64,000 nt of DNA. Source: Lepiota brunneoincarnata. Lineage: Eukaryota > Basidiomycota > Agaricomycetes > Agaricales > Agaricaceae. Within the stretch, counting starts at the first letter, position 1. Every line of letters begins with the position of its first letter. Positions 49,157 through 61,403 of the stretch are shown one piece after another. Below the pieces are notes generated by a model. That model made no database searches and was not told where the DNA came from. It saw only the letters and a list, made by a program, of their open reading frames with translations. The DNA is taken from positions 806,001 to 870,000 of the forward strand of contig JAEBUN010000002.1 of NCBI GenBank assembly GCA_023014365.1, read 5' to 3'. The position numbers were made by a program, and so were the translations under genes.

Positions 49157-50568
49157 ATGGCAGACCAGAACACAGCAAGCAATGCATCCTCAACGTCAGC
49201 AGAGACTCCAACACCCGCCGCTTCCCAACAACCCGCCGCCTCGGGATCGGGCGCGGCGTCCCAACCAGCCCAGGCAGCTGCAGCTGCAGCATCCGCGCAG
49301 GGTCAACAGCTAAATAGTGACATGGTCGCGCTTGTGCAGGCGCTCCTCAAGATGCAGAATGGAGGGCAAATCGACCCCTCTTTGAGTCAGAACGCTGCCG
49401 TACAACATCTGTACCAGCTCGTCAAAACGGGGAAACTAAATCAGCAGCAGCTCCTCCAGGTACGCGTCCGTGGGTTATCACATGTGTTTATGATTTGAAG
49501 AGTGTGACCGGTTGATAGTTTGCGCGCCTTACGACAAGCAGAACGCAAGTAGGGGCTGGAGGAGCGACTACTCCGGCTGCTGCTGGAACGTCCGCGTCGA
49601 CATCTGCGGCTGGTGCGGGCGCGGCTACAGGGGTACAGGGCTCAGTATGTTCAGACTTTTTACGGTGGATCTCATCCTCGAACATTCATTATCCCTCGTA
49701 CAGACGACACAACCCGTAGCAGGCACATCAACTAGCGTGCATCCCTCGACGGCTTACAAGTCTGTTGAAGCTGCAGGAGCCTCTGGCCCGACACTCGTCA
49801 ACGCGAATCCAGGCGAACTCTACCCTGCCATTAGCCAAACCCTCAGCACGACGAACCCTGGACCAGTGCAATGGCAGGCCACGAGACCAACGTTGACAGG
49901 TGGTATTGCAAGTGGTCGGATGTCTGGTAAGCTTCTGGTATTCATCAACTTCCCAGACCTTAGTGACCTCTGTCTTGTAAAGGCACTCCCGCCCAAATTT
50001 CCAGAGCACCGGAGGATGTTACAATGCTCAGCCTCGACGACAACAGAACGCGCAAGAGGAATACCCCTGGCGATCAAAGCATGCGGAGAACAATTCAAGA
50101 CTTAGTTTCCAGCATCGACCCTAACGTCAAAATTGAACCAGAAGTGGAGGATGTACGTTTGGCGCACAGTTTTTTTTTCGACTGGCTCTGACCATTCTTA
50201 TAAAGCTATTGCTCAATATCGCCGACGAATTCATTGATTCAGTCACTAATTTTGCCTGTCGACTTGCCAAGCACAGAGGTGGAGAGACTCTTGAAGTCCG
50301 AGACCTCCAGCTGCATCTTGGTGCGTTGTGCCTAACAGCTACCTCTGAACGTGCTGCTCAACTGCCCTTGGACCCAGAACGTAACCACAATATTCGTATT
50401 CCCGGATTTTCCTCGGATGAAACACGGCTGTCATTGTCTCAGTCAACCCTTGCCCCTTCTGCTCCTGCAGCATCCGGCAAAAAGACTGCTCAAGGGCCAC
50501 ATATGACCTTGAGAGCCCAGCGACTTGCCCAAGTCCAACAAACCAAACGAGAAGCCAAGCTGATGTGA
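49157..50568 (+). CDS. TAF12: TAF12, histone-fold subunit of TFIID and SAGA
   Basis: Pairs with TAF4 in TFIID and with Ada1 in SAGA through an H2B-like histone fold. N-terminal half is Ala/Gln/Thr/Ser-rich and disordered (start [16 protein letters not shown]), with a helical patch [19 protein letters not shown]. Several introns then lead to [35 protein letters not shown] and the histone fold [48 protein letters not shown], which matches the family very closely. The C-terminal tail ends [15 protein letters not shown]. The Met at 49157 is chosen as it follows the shared 152-bp promoter. Confidence 0.94.
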
Positions 50569-50771
50569 ACCGTTTTGCACTTAGAGGCATTTCGATGCTC
50601 GACCTCATGAACGATTATCGCTGGCTGCCTTCCGGGACTGTACACTGTACTAGTTGCTTATTTCTCCTTTCCGTGTAGTTTTTCCTGCCCTTTGGCGTGA
50701 TGATTCAGATCCACCGCATGTACTTTACAACTCAGCACAATCATATCTATCCGTTATTCTGAAACAGGCTA

Positions 50772-51910
50772 TCATGCTAAATCTTTTAGAACAGCAATCT
50801 CTCGATGGGTTCGTAGCCCTCTCCACCCTGTTTTCGCCCCTTCCCCTTGGGAAATCGATGTTGGAAACTCCATCAAGATCTTGGCTATCCATGTGGGATC
50901 CGTGAGTGGTGTAAGGTCATTTCGTCGCGGAAGGAGCTGAGGCAATGATCAGCACCTCACGAACTCGAGATATGTGGGGGTACGCACCCGTCGCACTCGA
51001 TCATATGGAGCCTCCCAGCCACTTGTTTCTCGAATTAACGAATGTGGATCCGAAGAAAACGAGTGATACATCCTGGTATCATACGTCCGAAAGAGAACAC
51101 CGTCGACTCGGAGGGTGAAACGCGAGAGAATAAAGAAACATGTAGGCATTACGCGCTATTTAATCCATGATAAATGACGGGGAGGGGAAACAAAAACCCA
51201 ACAATGCACGCACAATTCGGACCAATAGGGCCGACGACCCATTATCATGCAATTCATCCTCAAACAACGGTACCTCGGCATAGAACAGAATCGGATCGGG
51301 ACGCATAAGCTCAGCCATCGGAATCGCCTGGGCCGGGTCCGCTGGATCGGCAGGAGTCCAGTGCACAATTTCAGGGACGGATGGCGGGGGAGGTGGCTCA
51401 TAATCTTCGTCGGTGCTGAGAACAGACGTAGACGGAGAAGGGGGTTCGCTGAGTTGATGGCCTGGATAAGTGGTCGTGTAGGTCCAGTCGTAAGACTTGG
51501 TGGGCACTGTTTGGGGCATGGGGTATTCAGAGGAGGGGTCTGTTCTGTCGTAGATCTATTATGGGGGTATGATCAGATAGGCAGGTGAGGGGTGCTCGCC
51601 TGCTCCGCAACCATTTCTCTGCGTATCCGACCTTGACACTGCCATCCCCATCGGTGAGCTCACCGACTTTGGCAGCCTTAAGGGCACCTTCGGTCGTGAA
51701 CGTATAGCGCCAACCACTGGGTCGATGCCACAACTTCAGATAATTGTTCCCAAACGTCATTTCCGGGACCGGGATCCCGAGCGTAGCTTGGAGTGCATCA
51801 CAATCGGGAGCGTTGGAGATAGGGTTGGTGGATGCGATGATGAGCCAAGGCCCAAGTTCGATTGAGCGCGAGTTGGGAGACTCATAGAGTTGGTGTTTTG
51901 GGATTGACAT
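50772..51910 (-). CDS. TIP41: TIP41-like regulator of PP2A/TOR signalling
   Basis: Binds Tap42/alpha4 or the PP2A-type catalytic subunits and modulates TORC1 output. Start at 51910: MSIPKHQLYESPNSRSIELG, then GPWLIIASTNPISNA, PVPEMTFGNNYLKLWHRPSG (family signature) and VGYAEKWLRSR. A GC-AG intron (51545-51599) gives the only continuous join to TDPSSEYPMP...KSYDWTYTTTYPG. Next: VPLFEDELHDNGSSALLVRI, then ILSRFTLRVDGVLFRTYDTRMYHSF (signature) and APYDRVRR. The last intron leads to LLPRRNDLTPLTDPTWIAKIL and a stop at 50772, which matches the C-terminal NDL..LTDPTW block of fungal Tip41. Convergent with TAF12, 203 bp between the stop codons. Confidence 0.9.
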
Positions 51911-51943
51911 GGTATTATAGAGTTACGTAATACAACTAGCTCT

Positions 51944-53190
51944 TTACATGCGCACGTGCTTCTTGAACCGTTCCATAACCTTCGAATAACAGTCAGAACA
52001 TGCGTAGATATATCGCCGGGAGAGACTCACCATCTCATCTGTGGCCATCTGCACCCGGCTCGCATTCGACCGTCTCGGTGACTCGTCCTGTGGTGGTAGA
52101 CCCATCGCCTCTAACCGGGCATCCCGCATAATATCAGCATCTGATTTAGCTCGGAAGTTAGGCCTGTAAACTATTTACACTGTCAATAAATAATGAAAAG
52201 TGAAGGAGAGGTAATACGTACACCGCTGAGCAACCAAGTGTTCCTCGTCAGTCTTAACCTTCTTCTTCTGTTGTCTATTCTCATCTACATGTCTCTTTGC
52301 TTTCTCTGTCTCTTCAATATTTTTCAATCGATTGCTTTCAAAAGTCCATGAGCAACAAGCAAAAGCCATGTCAAGAAGTTGTAAAAGACGCACTCCATAC
52401 CCAAATCAACCTCCGGAATCGCCGTCAGCATTGTCAAGCTATTCGTCACACTCCCCTCATCTCTATTCGTCTTTATCTCCTTGTTGACCTTGAACTTGTC
52501 CACAATACGGTATAACGCTTCCTGAGGATCCACAGGGCCATCACCCTCGTCCTCTTCAGCCTCTTTCGGCATACTTCGCACTTTGAGATTCTCCTCAATA
52601 TACGCCATCCTACTCAGGATTCAAGAGAAATTCTCCACTAAAATGAGAAAAAAAGCACGCACATATGCTTGTCAACATCCATCACATTCGTCTGCTGTGT
52701 AAAATTATTGGCACGCACCACCCTCCTCGCCCTAGCCTCTTTGGCCCCTTCCTCGCTTCCATCGTTAGCAAGAAGACCAGCAAGGAAAAAGAAACAAAAA
52801 AAACATACTCATCCCCATCGGCCCCCTTTCTCAATCCAGACCTTGCACCACCCACCTCTCCCTCTCCCTCTCCCTCCTCCTCCTCCCTCGTTCGCTTCTT
52901 TCTTCGCTTAGTATCACCCTTGTTAAGTTTGGCTACATCAATACCTCCTCGTGCCTTTCGCAGCTTTCTTAGCTCAATCAAGTCTGCAAGCCTAGCACAC
53001 ACGGAAAGAACGATGTAAGAACGAAAAGCGAACAAGTAAAATATGGAAAGCGAGAGGAGACATACGGCAGCCCTGCCTCTTCCTCGTTCTCGATTTCCGG
53101 CGTCCCTTCCTCCTCGTCTTCTCTATCCTGTGAAAGCTCGCGGAGGCGTTGTTGAGGACGCGAGCGTTTCTTGATTATGGGCTCAGCCAT
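51944..53190 (-). CDS. HEP59/C9orf78/Tls1 family protein
   Basis: Conserved nuclear protein (PF07052 type). The human member C9orf78 associates with the spliceosome helicase BRR2 and fission yeast Tls1 affects splicing of telomere-related genes; the role here is inferred. Start at 53190: MAEPIIKKRSRPQQRLREL, acidic stretch, LADLIELRKLRKARGGIDVAKLNKG, NNFTQQTNVMDVDKHM, MAYIEENLKVRS, LYRIVDKFKV, SLTMLTAIPEVDLGME, SNRLKNIEETEKAKR and FYRPNFRAKSDADIMRDARL, ending RFKKHVRM. Six or so short introns. A Glu/Gly simple repeat (GEGEGE) is encoded by a CTC/CCT tract near 52855-52890. The TIP41 start lies 34 bp beyond the stop codon of this gene on the same strand. Confidence 0.9.
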
Positions 53191-54082
53191 AGAAAAGCAG
53201 GTGTAGTTGGTATCCGGAGTTCAAGGGATCAAGCGCTCAAATTCAAGGGTCAGAATGCGTGGCTGTGCCAGCAAAAGGCTCAGATCTCAGGCCTCATGAC
53301 TTATGTAAATCACTCTTAACGCTGAAGCACTGATTGACATGTTTTATTTCATTCACGACATACTCTACTCTAAGGACCTTTCAATGAATCGTAATCTACT
53401 ACATCTGATGATCCGATATTCCTCACTTGCGATTCCGATTTTTATGTACAACACGAGGCAACTGCACCCGGGCGGGTTGGAAAAATAACAAGTTCCGTCC
53501 GCCTGAGAATGTTATATTTTGCAGCATAGTATCCTCTTATCTATTTGATCTGTTACGCCAGACACAACGCTCTCTCGCCCTTCCGGCACATGATCATCTT
53601 TGTTTTTGTCCAAGCATTGCAAATAATTTGCAAGTGTGGACTGATATTTAAATATTCCTAGAGAAACATGTCAATGTTGTATGGCACAGCTACCGAACGC
53701 TCGTTCGTTCGCAGGTTAAAAGGGGCACCGCTCAGGACCCCCCGAGTGTGCAGTACTTCTATCAAACCACTTTGCTTCTCGGAAGACATTGCCGAATGAC
53801 CTCGTTGGTTCGGGGCGCGTTGGCCCCAGTGGCACAGACCGCTATAGCCCGATAAGCAAGAGAAACTATATCCAATTCTTCTCGTACGGAAACAGCAGTC
53901 AAAGAGATGGTATCCACGGACAAGAACTGTAAGGCTTTTTGGAAGGAAAAAATACATAGATTATGAAAGAAAATTAGGTCCATTCCACGGGCTGATAATA
54001 CAAGAAAATTTTGTTTTGGTAGGCGGCGGACGGAAGAAAGGTAGAACATATCAAGGACCAAGTAATAAGAAGGGAGGAAAGT
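53191..54082. other. Intergenic region, 0.9 kb
   Basis: 53191-53650 shows nothing. On the minus strand 53762-53940 reads VDTISLTAVSVREELDIVSLAYRAIAVC...NEVIRQCLPRSKVV in one frame with an acceptor-like pyrimidine run upstream. It could be the last exon of an unrecognised gene, but no matching upstream exon was found. Confidence 0.4.
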
Positions 54083-55549
54083 CTATACAGAAGCCGGCTC
54101 GTTGTCTACAGAACCAGGTGTGGGATACCCCTGTACAGGTTCGGCAGCTGAGGAATCACTCTCTCTTTGGGGCGACGGAGGCCGTGGTTCCTCCGCATTC
54201 GACGACGACGACGAAGAAAGCTGGGAATCACTGCTGTTGTCGGTATTCGCGTTCGTATTTGCAGATCTCGAGCTTGAGTTCGGTGCCGACCATGCATATG
54301 GATGCTGTGGCCACAGCATCTCGGGAGGTCGCACACCACCCCGCCGCAATCTTGGCAGGGGGCGGTCCACCTCGCTAGAGCCGTTTTCGGGACCTGCCTG
54401 GACTTCAGATGGAGAAGGACCCGGCTGGCCCACATTCCGAATAGATGACGGGTTACGGTTGACCAGTGATAGACCTGGACGGACGATTGCCCCATCATCA
54501 TATCTATCCTCCGATGAATCTGGTCGCCGTTCCTGCCGGCGTCCAAACGTTGGGAAAAACCGACGGATAGTTTGCGACGAGTCTCCACTGCTCTGGGTCA
54601 ATAACGATGAACCGCTCTCTGGTGGTTCCACCTGAGCACTGGCAGCATCCCGGGTGCTTGACCTCCGGCGTGCTGTCCAGTCATGAAAATCCACCATCCG
54701 CGACCGCGCGGGGCGCCGGATTGAGGGGTGTCTTGTCAAGGAGGTTGACGAGGTGCCGTTGGAAGTAGGCGCGGGTGCCCAAGTTGGGCCGCCGTTAGGC
54801 GCACCAACAGGACGCCACACCGGTGTATCGTCCTCGAGGGGCGGTGAAGGTGTTGTTCCCAACCTCCTTACAAATGGCGACCACGAGTGGGAGTCATATG
54901 GCACAAATAGATCCGTATCGAGCCTTGCACCCTCAGCAGCACCCGTAGACGCATCCAAAAAGCTCCCGTAATCATTATCATCATCGTCCACCTCTGCTTC
55001 AGCTGATTGCGGCGCACTCATAAACTCGGCCAGATTGATGGTCCTACGCCTTGCATGGTTCCGATTCCCAGACAACTCGCCTTGATACACTTGTCTCGGG
55101 TTTGCGAGAGACCGCAACCGCTCCATGGTACGCGGTGCAATGAACTTCCGTTCGTCATGCTGACAAGGTCGAGTGTGGCGTTCGGCGAGCTCCTGTGTTG
55201 GCCCGTTCAATGTGAGCTCGGCTGAAATGCAAAGGCATACAGGACGCACCTTGACCAGGATGTCAACAAGTGAAGTCGTGAATGCATCCCCGGTGTCCAA
55301 CTCGTGCGCGAAATCCTCGTATGTGATCGTGGGCTCCTTTTCCACAGCTGCACGGTTTATAGCGCCCGTTCTATATGGTCACATGAGCTGCCTGCACGTT
55401 CCGCAGGTAATGGTACTTGGTAACGAACATTAGAGCTGAGATTTTGATATGCAATACATTGTCGGTATAGTTAGGAGTCCTGGGTGTGAACGTGAGAACG
55501 GCAGGAATAGAGTGGCGACATCGGAGGCAAAAACGGACCATTTGCCCAT
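54083..55549 (-). CDS. Uncharacterised protein with conserved-looking N-terminus and disordered body
   Basis: Start at 55549: MGKWSVFASDVATLFLPFSR, then, after an intron, TITGAINRAAVEKEPTITYEDFAHELDTGD and TTSLVDILVK, then ELAERHTRPC. The first two introns keep the frame. About 75 N-terminal residues look structured (helical, with YEDFAHELDTGDAF), while the remaining ~350 residues are Ser/Pro/Asn/Arg-rich and probably disordered (RHPSIRRPARSRM, SSTRDAASAQVEPP, SSSSSSNAEEPRPPSP). No signal peptide or membrane span; the first hydrophobic stretch is short. I do not recognise the family. It lies between the HEP59 gene and DLIC, same strand as both. Confidence 0.7.
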
Positions 55550-55754
55550 TTTGATATCTTGAAATACAAAAACAAAATAAATAGGACCGAGAAAACTGTT
55601 CAGCGTATTTGACGTGGGGGACAATGGTCTGACACCGTGGGCGGTGGTGGTAGAGGAGGACGAAGGGAAGATTTCCCAGCTCCCAGCCAAACATATGTCA
55701 ACACTCAGGTGGCTGCGCTTGATGGAGAAGAAATAAGATGAAAACATATAGACA

Positions 55755-57647
55755 CTATGTACTCGCGTCCTCAGTATGCCCATTTGCCTTGGCCACCGTG
55801 TTCCGGTCCCTTCCTCCCGCACGGTCCTTGGAGCTCAATAAGCTCTGGAAAAAGTTCTGCAGAACTTCATGTTGTGTTTGTCCCCCACCCGTTGGGCTCG
55901 GTGATGAGGCACCAATATTCGGGGACGTCGGTGTCCGGTTGGGCGGCGGCACATTTGTGCTTGCATTGAGCCCAGCCAGTCCACCTGGCCTGACCATTGA
56001 GCGGCCGAGCCGGCGGGCAGCGTCAGCTGCATTACCCGCGCCCCCTGGCATACTGCTGCTCTCCATGTCGGATAGCACGCGCTCAACATTCGGCATGCTA
56101 AAACTGCTGCTGCCGACAGGCCCTACAACACCAGCTGATGCACCAGCCAGGTCTGCTGGGTTCCGGAATGCACCACGTGGGTCCCGGTCACCCTTCTTCG
56201 AGTTCTCGTCGTAGTGCTTCGCCAGGAACAGCTGCTCTGGCATCGGATTATTGAACGGAGGTTTGGAGTGGGGCTGAATGTAGCTTGTCAGCGGGTAACT
56301 AACAGAACTAGACACCTCACCACCTTTGCACCCTGATCTGGAACGAGCGCCGCAAACATCTTCTTAGCACCAGTCTCTCCGTTGCCTTGGTGGTCTGTCT
56401 CCTCAAAATCGCGCTCCCATGCTTCACCCCACGTCTTCGCGTCGAAACCCTCTCTAAGAACAACGATTTTACCCCAGCTATCCCATCCAGCAGGCACTAC
56501 AATATGGTCCCGATCCAGCGTGTTTGGCTTTTGCTGGAATGGGAACGGGTTCCTCACCGGTGCTGGGGCCTCCGTGCCTGCGACAACAACCGGTGAAGGT
56601 GGAAGAGGCACAAACAGTAGATGTAGAGCATGCTGTCGTAGGACCTGGAGTGTAGAAGGTAGCGGTGTCGTGTAGAATAGTGATGCGCCGTCTATAGACC
56701 TTGTTAGTTCCCGAGAAGTTGCGAAAAGCGCGTCTTAGAAACTGACACTTGAGGCAGATAGTACGCAGGACCTGCATGACACCATCCGTCCTTTCCTCCC
56801 ATTCTCCACCCTTACCCTTGACCATACTTCCCATTCCTGATGCACCTGCAACCATATCGTTCTCCTCATCAATCAAATCCGCCTTTGTGCAAACCACAAT
56901 TATTGGCACACCCGCAGCGTTGTGCGTAAGCGTGCCAGATCCAAGGGGCAATATCGTATTATTTAACGCAGACGTGGAAGCAGGGAGTGGATCTGTAGAT
57001 GGCTCAGTATAATGCTGTAAATGAGACTGTACTATGAAACCAGTCAGCCACTCCATTTTAACATCTAAACAGACATTCTTACGTCGTTCACGACATTCCT
57101 CGCGTATAACTTCCAACTCTCTCGATCCATCACCTTTGGCCCACCGCTCAACCCAAAGCAACCATGCCTGCAACTCCTCGACAAATGTCCACGGCTTCGT
57201 CCAATCTAGCACGATCATCACAAGCATGTGAGGCAACACCGTTCTTGGTGGTAAAAGATGCGGTAATAATGCCAAGTACGACGGGTCCAATGAAGGAACA
57301 GTATATACCGACAGCCGTGCAATGGTATCTGCAAAGCACGAACATACTTAGTCTCCTACGAAAACCTGAGCCTTTATTCAGCCTGACGTACCTTCGTCTC
57401 CATCATCCCTAACATCCCCAAAATCATACCCCACCGCAAAATCCGCCCTTTGATCCTCTTTCGTCTCTTCTGAGGACGCAGCCTTTTGCAAGAGCGCGGA
57501 GGCAATTGTTGACTTGCCTGTTGACGGTTGTCCGAGGAGGAGTATTTGTTTGGAGGGAAGCGAGCGTGAAGTGGATACGGAATCGAGGATGGATGACCAG
57601 AGATTTTCGGGGGGTGCTTCTGGTGTTGAGGGACGTGAGTTTTCCAT
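55755..57647 (-). CDS. Cytoplasmic dynein 1 light intermediate chain
   Basis: DLIC links cargo adaptors to the dynein motor on microtubules. Start at 57647 (MENSRPSTPEAPPENLWSSI); an upstream in-frame leader to 57860 lacks support. The G-like domain has P-loop GQPSTGKSTIASALL, then LSVYTVPSLDPSYLALLPHLLPP, VLDWTKPWTFVEELQAWLLW and a conserved VVCTKADLIDEE (switch/NKxD-like). Then YGASLFYTTPLPSTLQVLRQHALH and the DRDHIVVPAGWDSWGKIVVLREGFD block. The disordered C-terminal part carries NPMPEQLFLAKHYDENSKKG and, near the end, the adaptor-binding helix-like LQNFFQSLLSSKDR. Stop at 55755. Introns of about 55 nt. The C-terminal helix is consistent with adaptor binding in animal DLIC. Confidence 0.93.
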
Positions 57648-59007
57648 TCTACCTGCCTTTTCTGCTGTTGCGCAAATGGAAAGGAAATTTGAAGATTCAA
57701 GGTGTCGCTTGCGAGTAGAATCAATTTGGTATGGTCGTGATGGCGTCTCTATATGGCAACTGATCTCCACGGGTCCTTCATGATCACTTTGTCGTATGTA
57801 CAATGGTAGACTAATTTCAAACGAGACAAACTCATATTTGCCATTTTCTCCTTGGAACACCTATCATCAACGAGGTTATCAAACATTTGGACGAGAAAGA
57901 AGTGTATCGCTGCCAGCCTCCAAAGGGAGACAAAATTTGCCATGAACTTGAGTTCAACCCACATACGGGTAGTTGGGTCGGCAATGGCTCTTGCTGCTGC
58001 CAGTGGGTGGCCATATCCACATCGCCTTACAAGCCCAATATTTCTGCCTCTCGATGATGCAATGGAGTTCACTGATCCAGCATCGCACTGCACCCTGCGT
58101 TCTTGTTGTATTCACTCAACATCTGCCTATGTGTCTTCCTCAGCCACGAGTGCACTTGTTCAAGTGGTCCATGGCGTAAGCAAGACTCGCCCACGGTTGT
58201 TTGTGGTAGCTCTTTTTCTGTCTATGCGTGCTTCTGAAGACAATACCATTGGTCCATGTGAGGGCTGGCTTTATCGAGGGTGCGACCCGCCGGGGCAAGA
58301 GTTGGTGGAAGCTTACCACACGGTATTTTGGATAGGGAACTGCAGGATAAGCATTTTTGGAGAATAGCTCTCGAGAACCCGCATCGAACAATACGGCCAG
58401 AGCCATGCTAGAGGTCACGATAACCGCGCGCAAAGAAAATTTCTAGGGACCTGTCTTGGCATCGTGGCCAGACATAACGTTCACTGGATCATATCGATGA
58501 TTGCCCTCATCCCGATGACGGTGGTGTATAGCTCGAGGCAAGCTGAGGTTTGCACTGGCCATTCTGTCTTGCGCTTCACAGCGGCATGGGCAACTGACAC
58601 ACTCAGGCGACCGTTTCGTGTCCATGAATAGTGTTGGAGGCAATCGTGCCTTCAGTCGTGCCACTTTCGTGGGGAATTGTGATCATAGAAGCTCATTGCC
58701 AGCTCAACGTTCAACGTTTAATTGCCTTCTTTGCCGTTCTGGTACGGGACTTTATCGTTGTATTTGGAACCCATTCCCACCCGCAAGTGGGCACCACACC
58801 TTGTGATTAGGAGGACTGACCTGCTGTTCAGAAGGTATTTTCGTCTAGGGAGCCGCCCTTCCGGCAAGTTTGCCCCCTGACTCCGATAAAGCAGCTGGTT
58901 TCTCTCACTGGAAGGGTTATTTCTTTGACTAGTCGGAAGTACATAAAACACTTTAACATTAATACGACTTGCCGCACCAGTTGAAGAGGTCTTCGTGAAA
59001 ACCTACT
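57648..59007. other. Intergenic region, 1.4 kb
   Basis: Contains a 171-codon plus-strand frame (57852-58367) and several shorter ones, none with recognisable motifs or splice structure. Promoter of DLIC lies at its left end. No repeat boundary was detected by eye. Confidence 0.45.
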
Positions 59008-61403
59008 TTATGCCACACCGGCTCCCTTGTTCCAAGCACTAAGTGGCTTGGTAGGTGCATTGCCGGTCCTTCCTTGGGGAATGGTGTTCGTGCTCGCCTT
59101 AGGGGCAGGAACCCTCGTGCTACCAGTATTAGTAGGCTTCCAATCGGCAAGCCAGGTTCTCATCGATGCCAGTGCCGCCTTCTGTACCGCCAGGATGGTG
59201 GGGTCCACGAGACCAGCCGCGGTGGACAAATCAGAGCAGTGGAATCCGTTGCCCAAACCAATTGGTTGCTCGGGAGTGCCTTTAACGTTCAGACCTTCTG
59301 CGGAAATAGTGGCGTCTCTCCATGGATCGCCTAATACAACATCATTAGCCCTTTATCAAAGGAAGGAGGGGTTGTGACACTCACGCATGCCGTTAGCGAA
59401 GAAAATATTCTTTATTCGGACATCCCAGCCCTTGTAGACTTTGTTTGTACGCTGAATATTGACTTTAGGCGGTTTAGGGAAGGCGTCCGGGAACATGAAT
59501 TGACATTGTCGCTGACAGGTTATCAGTGGTTGCATTGGGCGTTCGGAGCCAAATTCCGCATACCAAATCATAGGAAGGTTGAACGAGGCGGGTGACAAGG
59601 GATGGGTGGCCCTTTGGCGCTCCTTCCTATTCCCGTTCCAAGATTTATGTCGCTGCTTTGCAGGCATAGGGGAGAATAACTCACCTGGAGGTACCCGACT
59701 TCGTTGCAACTAGCGTGATCCAAATGAGAGGGCCACATTCTATGACAATCGTGCAGAGCTTACACAATCCAAAACCATGAGCGATTATTGTTGTCAACCG
59801 AGGTATCCGTATAATAATCTTGAGTAGGGTCATAACTGCCGAGGCACTCCCTGCGATGAATGTCGGTCAACGAGTGGCAGATTATAACTCAAAGCGGGGA
59901 TCTTACTCTGCCTGAAGTACCGCCACAAACTTCCACGGATAGTGAGCAGGTGGTTGAACGAGAGTTGACCTCACTTACGTCGCCGTAGATATCCACCTTG
60001 GGTCCAGTGGTTACCCCAAGCACGAAGGGCATGGTCTAAACCCCAACCAGAGGCTGGTGCACTGACGCCATCCTTAACCTCGAGAGCGTCGCAGAACTTG
60101 TAGAATTGTGTGTTATTTCCAGAAGTTGGTTGCAACTGATTGCCAATCCCAGAGGTTGTTCCTCACTGAAAGCGGTTTAGGTGACAAGTAAAGTTACCGT
60201 GGCCTCACTCACATGCACCGGCAACGTCGTCGAGATGAGTCATATTGCCTAGTCCAAATAGATTTTTGATTTCCTGGATCGCATTGTTGTCCTTGCCGGT
60301 AAATACTTGATCAATATGAGCGATAACGGCTTGGACATCAGCAGAGCAATTCGCAGGCATGTGTTCCCTTTCAGGCTCGAAGTATTGCCAGAAGTTACTG
60401 ACATCGGGTCAGAAGTAGTCGAGGAGGGTGGAAGTAAGAAGCGTACAGAATAGCCTCAACGACAGCGGAGGAGGCGTAACCTGCGGCGAAAAGTCCCGGT
60501 TTGCTGCGAGGAGGTTTGTGAGCGATGTGCATCTCAACCAAGCTTGAAGTGCCACCAACTTGACCATTGTCCAGCTTGTCAATGCGCCTATGTGTGACTG
60601 TCAGACATCGGATCCATGGAGATCACCTGTTGCCAACCTACCAGAATAACTGCCACCAACGAGAACCCATGGGGCCTTATCAGGCGTAAGTTTGTCGCCG
60701 TCTGGTTGAGGAAGGATCACGTTCTTGGCAAAGTATTCGAGATCCTCAATGGCCTTGCTGGATTGTATGAAGTCTTAAACTCTCAGACTTGAGGTCGTTG
60801 ATGGGGTTACTCGGGCCGTAAAACCTATGCTCCAGGATAATGGCACTCCCGTTATGCTGCTGAGCTGGGGAATGATATTTATCTTGAACGACGTCCACCA
60901 AGAATTGATGAAGGGGATGAATCACCAATTTGTCCGTTGATGGTCCTGTTGGTAAGATAACTGTTGGCATAGCCTGGTGCAAAATTCATGAGTACGATGA
61001 GGAAGGCGAGTTCAAGAGTTACGGACCGTCTGCATTAACCTCTCCGGGAGTCATTAGAATGATAGGTCCACCTGGGTGACGTATCGGTCAGGGAGAAATT
61101 CAAATAGCAAAAGGACAAGGACATACCACGCTCATAGAACTCCCAAGTATGCCAGAATCTCTGCTTAAAGGTACCAAGGCTTGGGTTATTATGGTCAATG
61201 AGTTGATCAAAAATGAAAGTCTGGTTGTAGGGGGGGAGTTGGGTTCCATTGCGGCTGACAACAGGCCCAATGGGTCCGTCCACCTTGATTAATGGGATAC
61301 CTGGTGGTCGCATAAAATTTCCGTGAGACCGACCATCAGCAGTAATGGCTCGGACAGAGTCCAGATTAAACAGGCTCGCAACGAGGAGTGCAATACCTAG
61401 CAT
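59008..61403 (-). CDS. Secreted serine peptidase, family S28 (Pro-Xaa carboxypeptidase type)
   Basis: Family S28 (prolylcarboxypeptidase/dipeptidyl-peptidase II type), secreted or vacuolar. Start at 61403 gives signal peptide MLGIALLVASLFNLDSVRA; the open frame reaches 61508 with an extra 35 residues. Early blocks: NQTFIFDQLIDHNNPSLGTF, QRFWHTWEFYERG/GPIILMTPGE. Then SAIILEHRFYGPSNP, and the nucleophile elbow PWVLVGGSYSG/ALTSWTMVK across an intron. AAGYASSAVVEAIL follows; NNRSWFWIVCNEVGYLQ and, at the C-terminus, GMRDPWRDATISAEGLNV with the charge-relay Asp and GNGFHCSDLSTAAG with the His. All three catalytic residues are present. At least ten introns, so several borders are approximate. Stop at 59008. 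Confidence 0.9.

Noticed and set aside
54102..54635. 177-codon plus-strand frame opposite the orphan gene
   Set aside because: Shadow frame; the minus-strand gene joins cleanly by introns to an N-terminal exon, while this frame has no start context or splice partner.
57852..58367. 171-codon plus-strand frame in the DLIC-S28 gap
   Set aside because: No motif or flanking splice structure, and composition looks random; left as intergenic.
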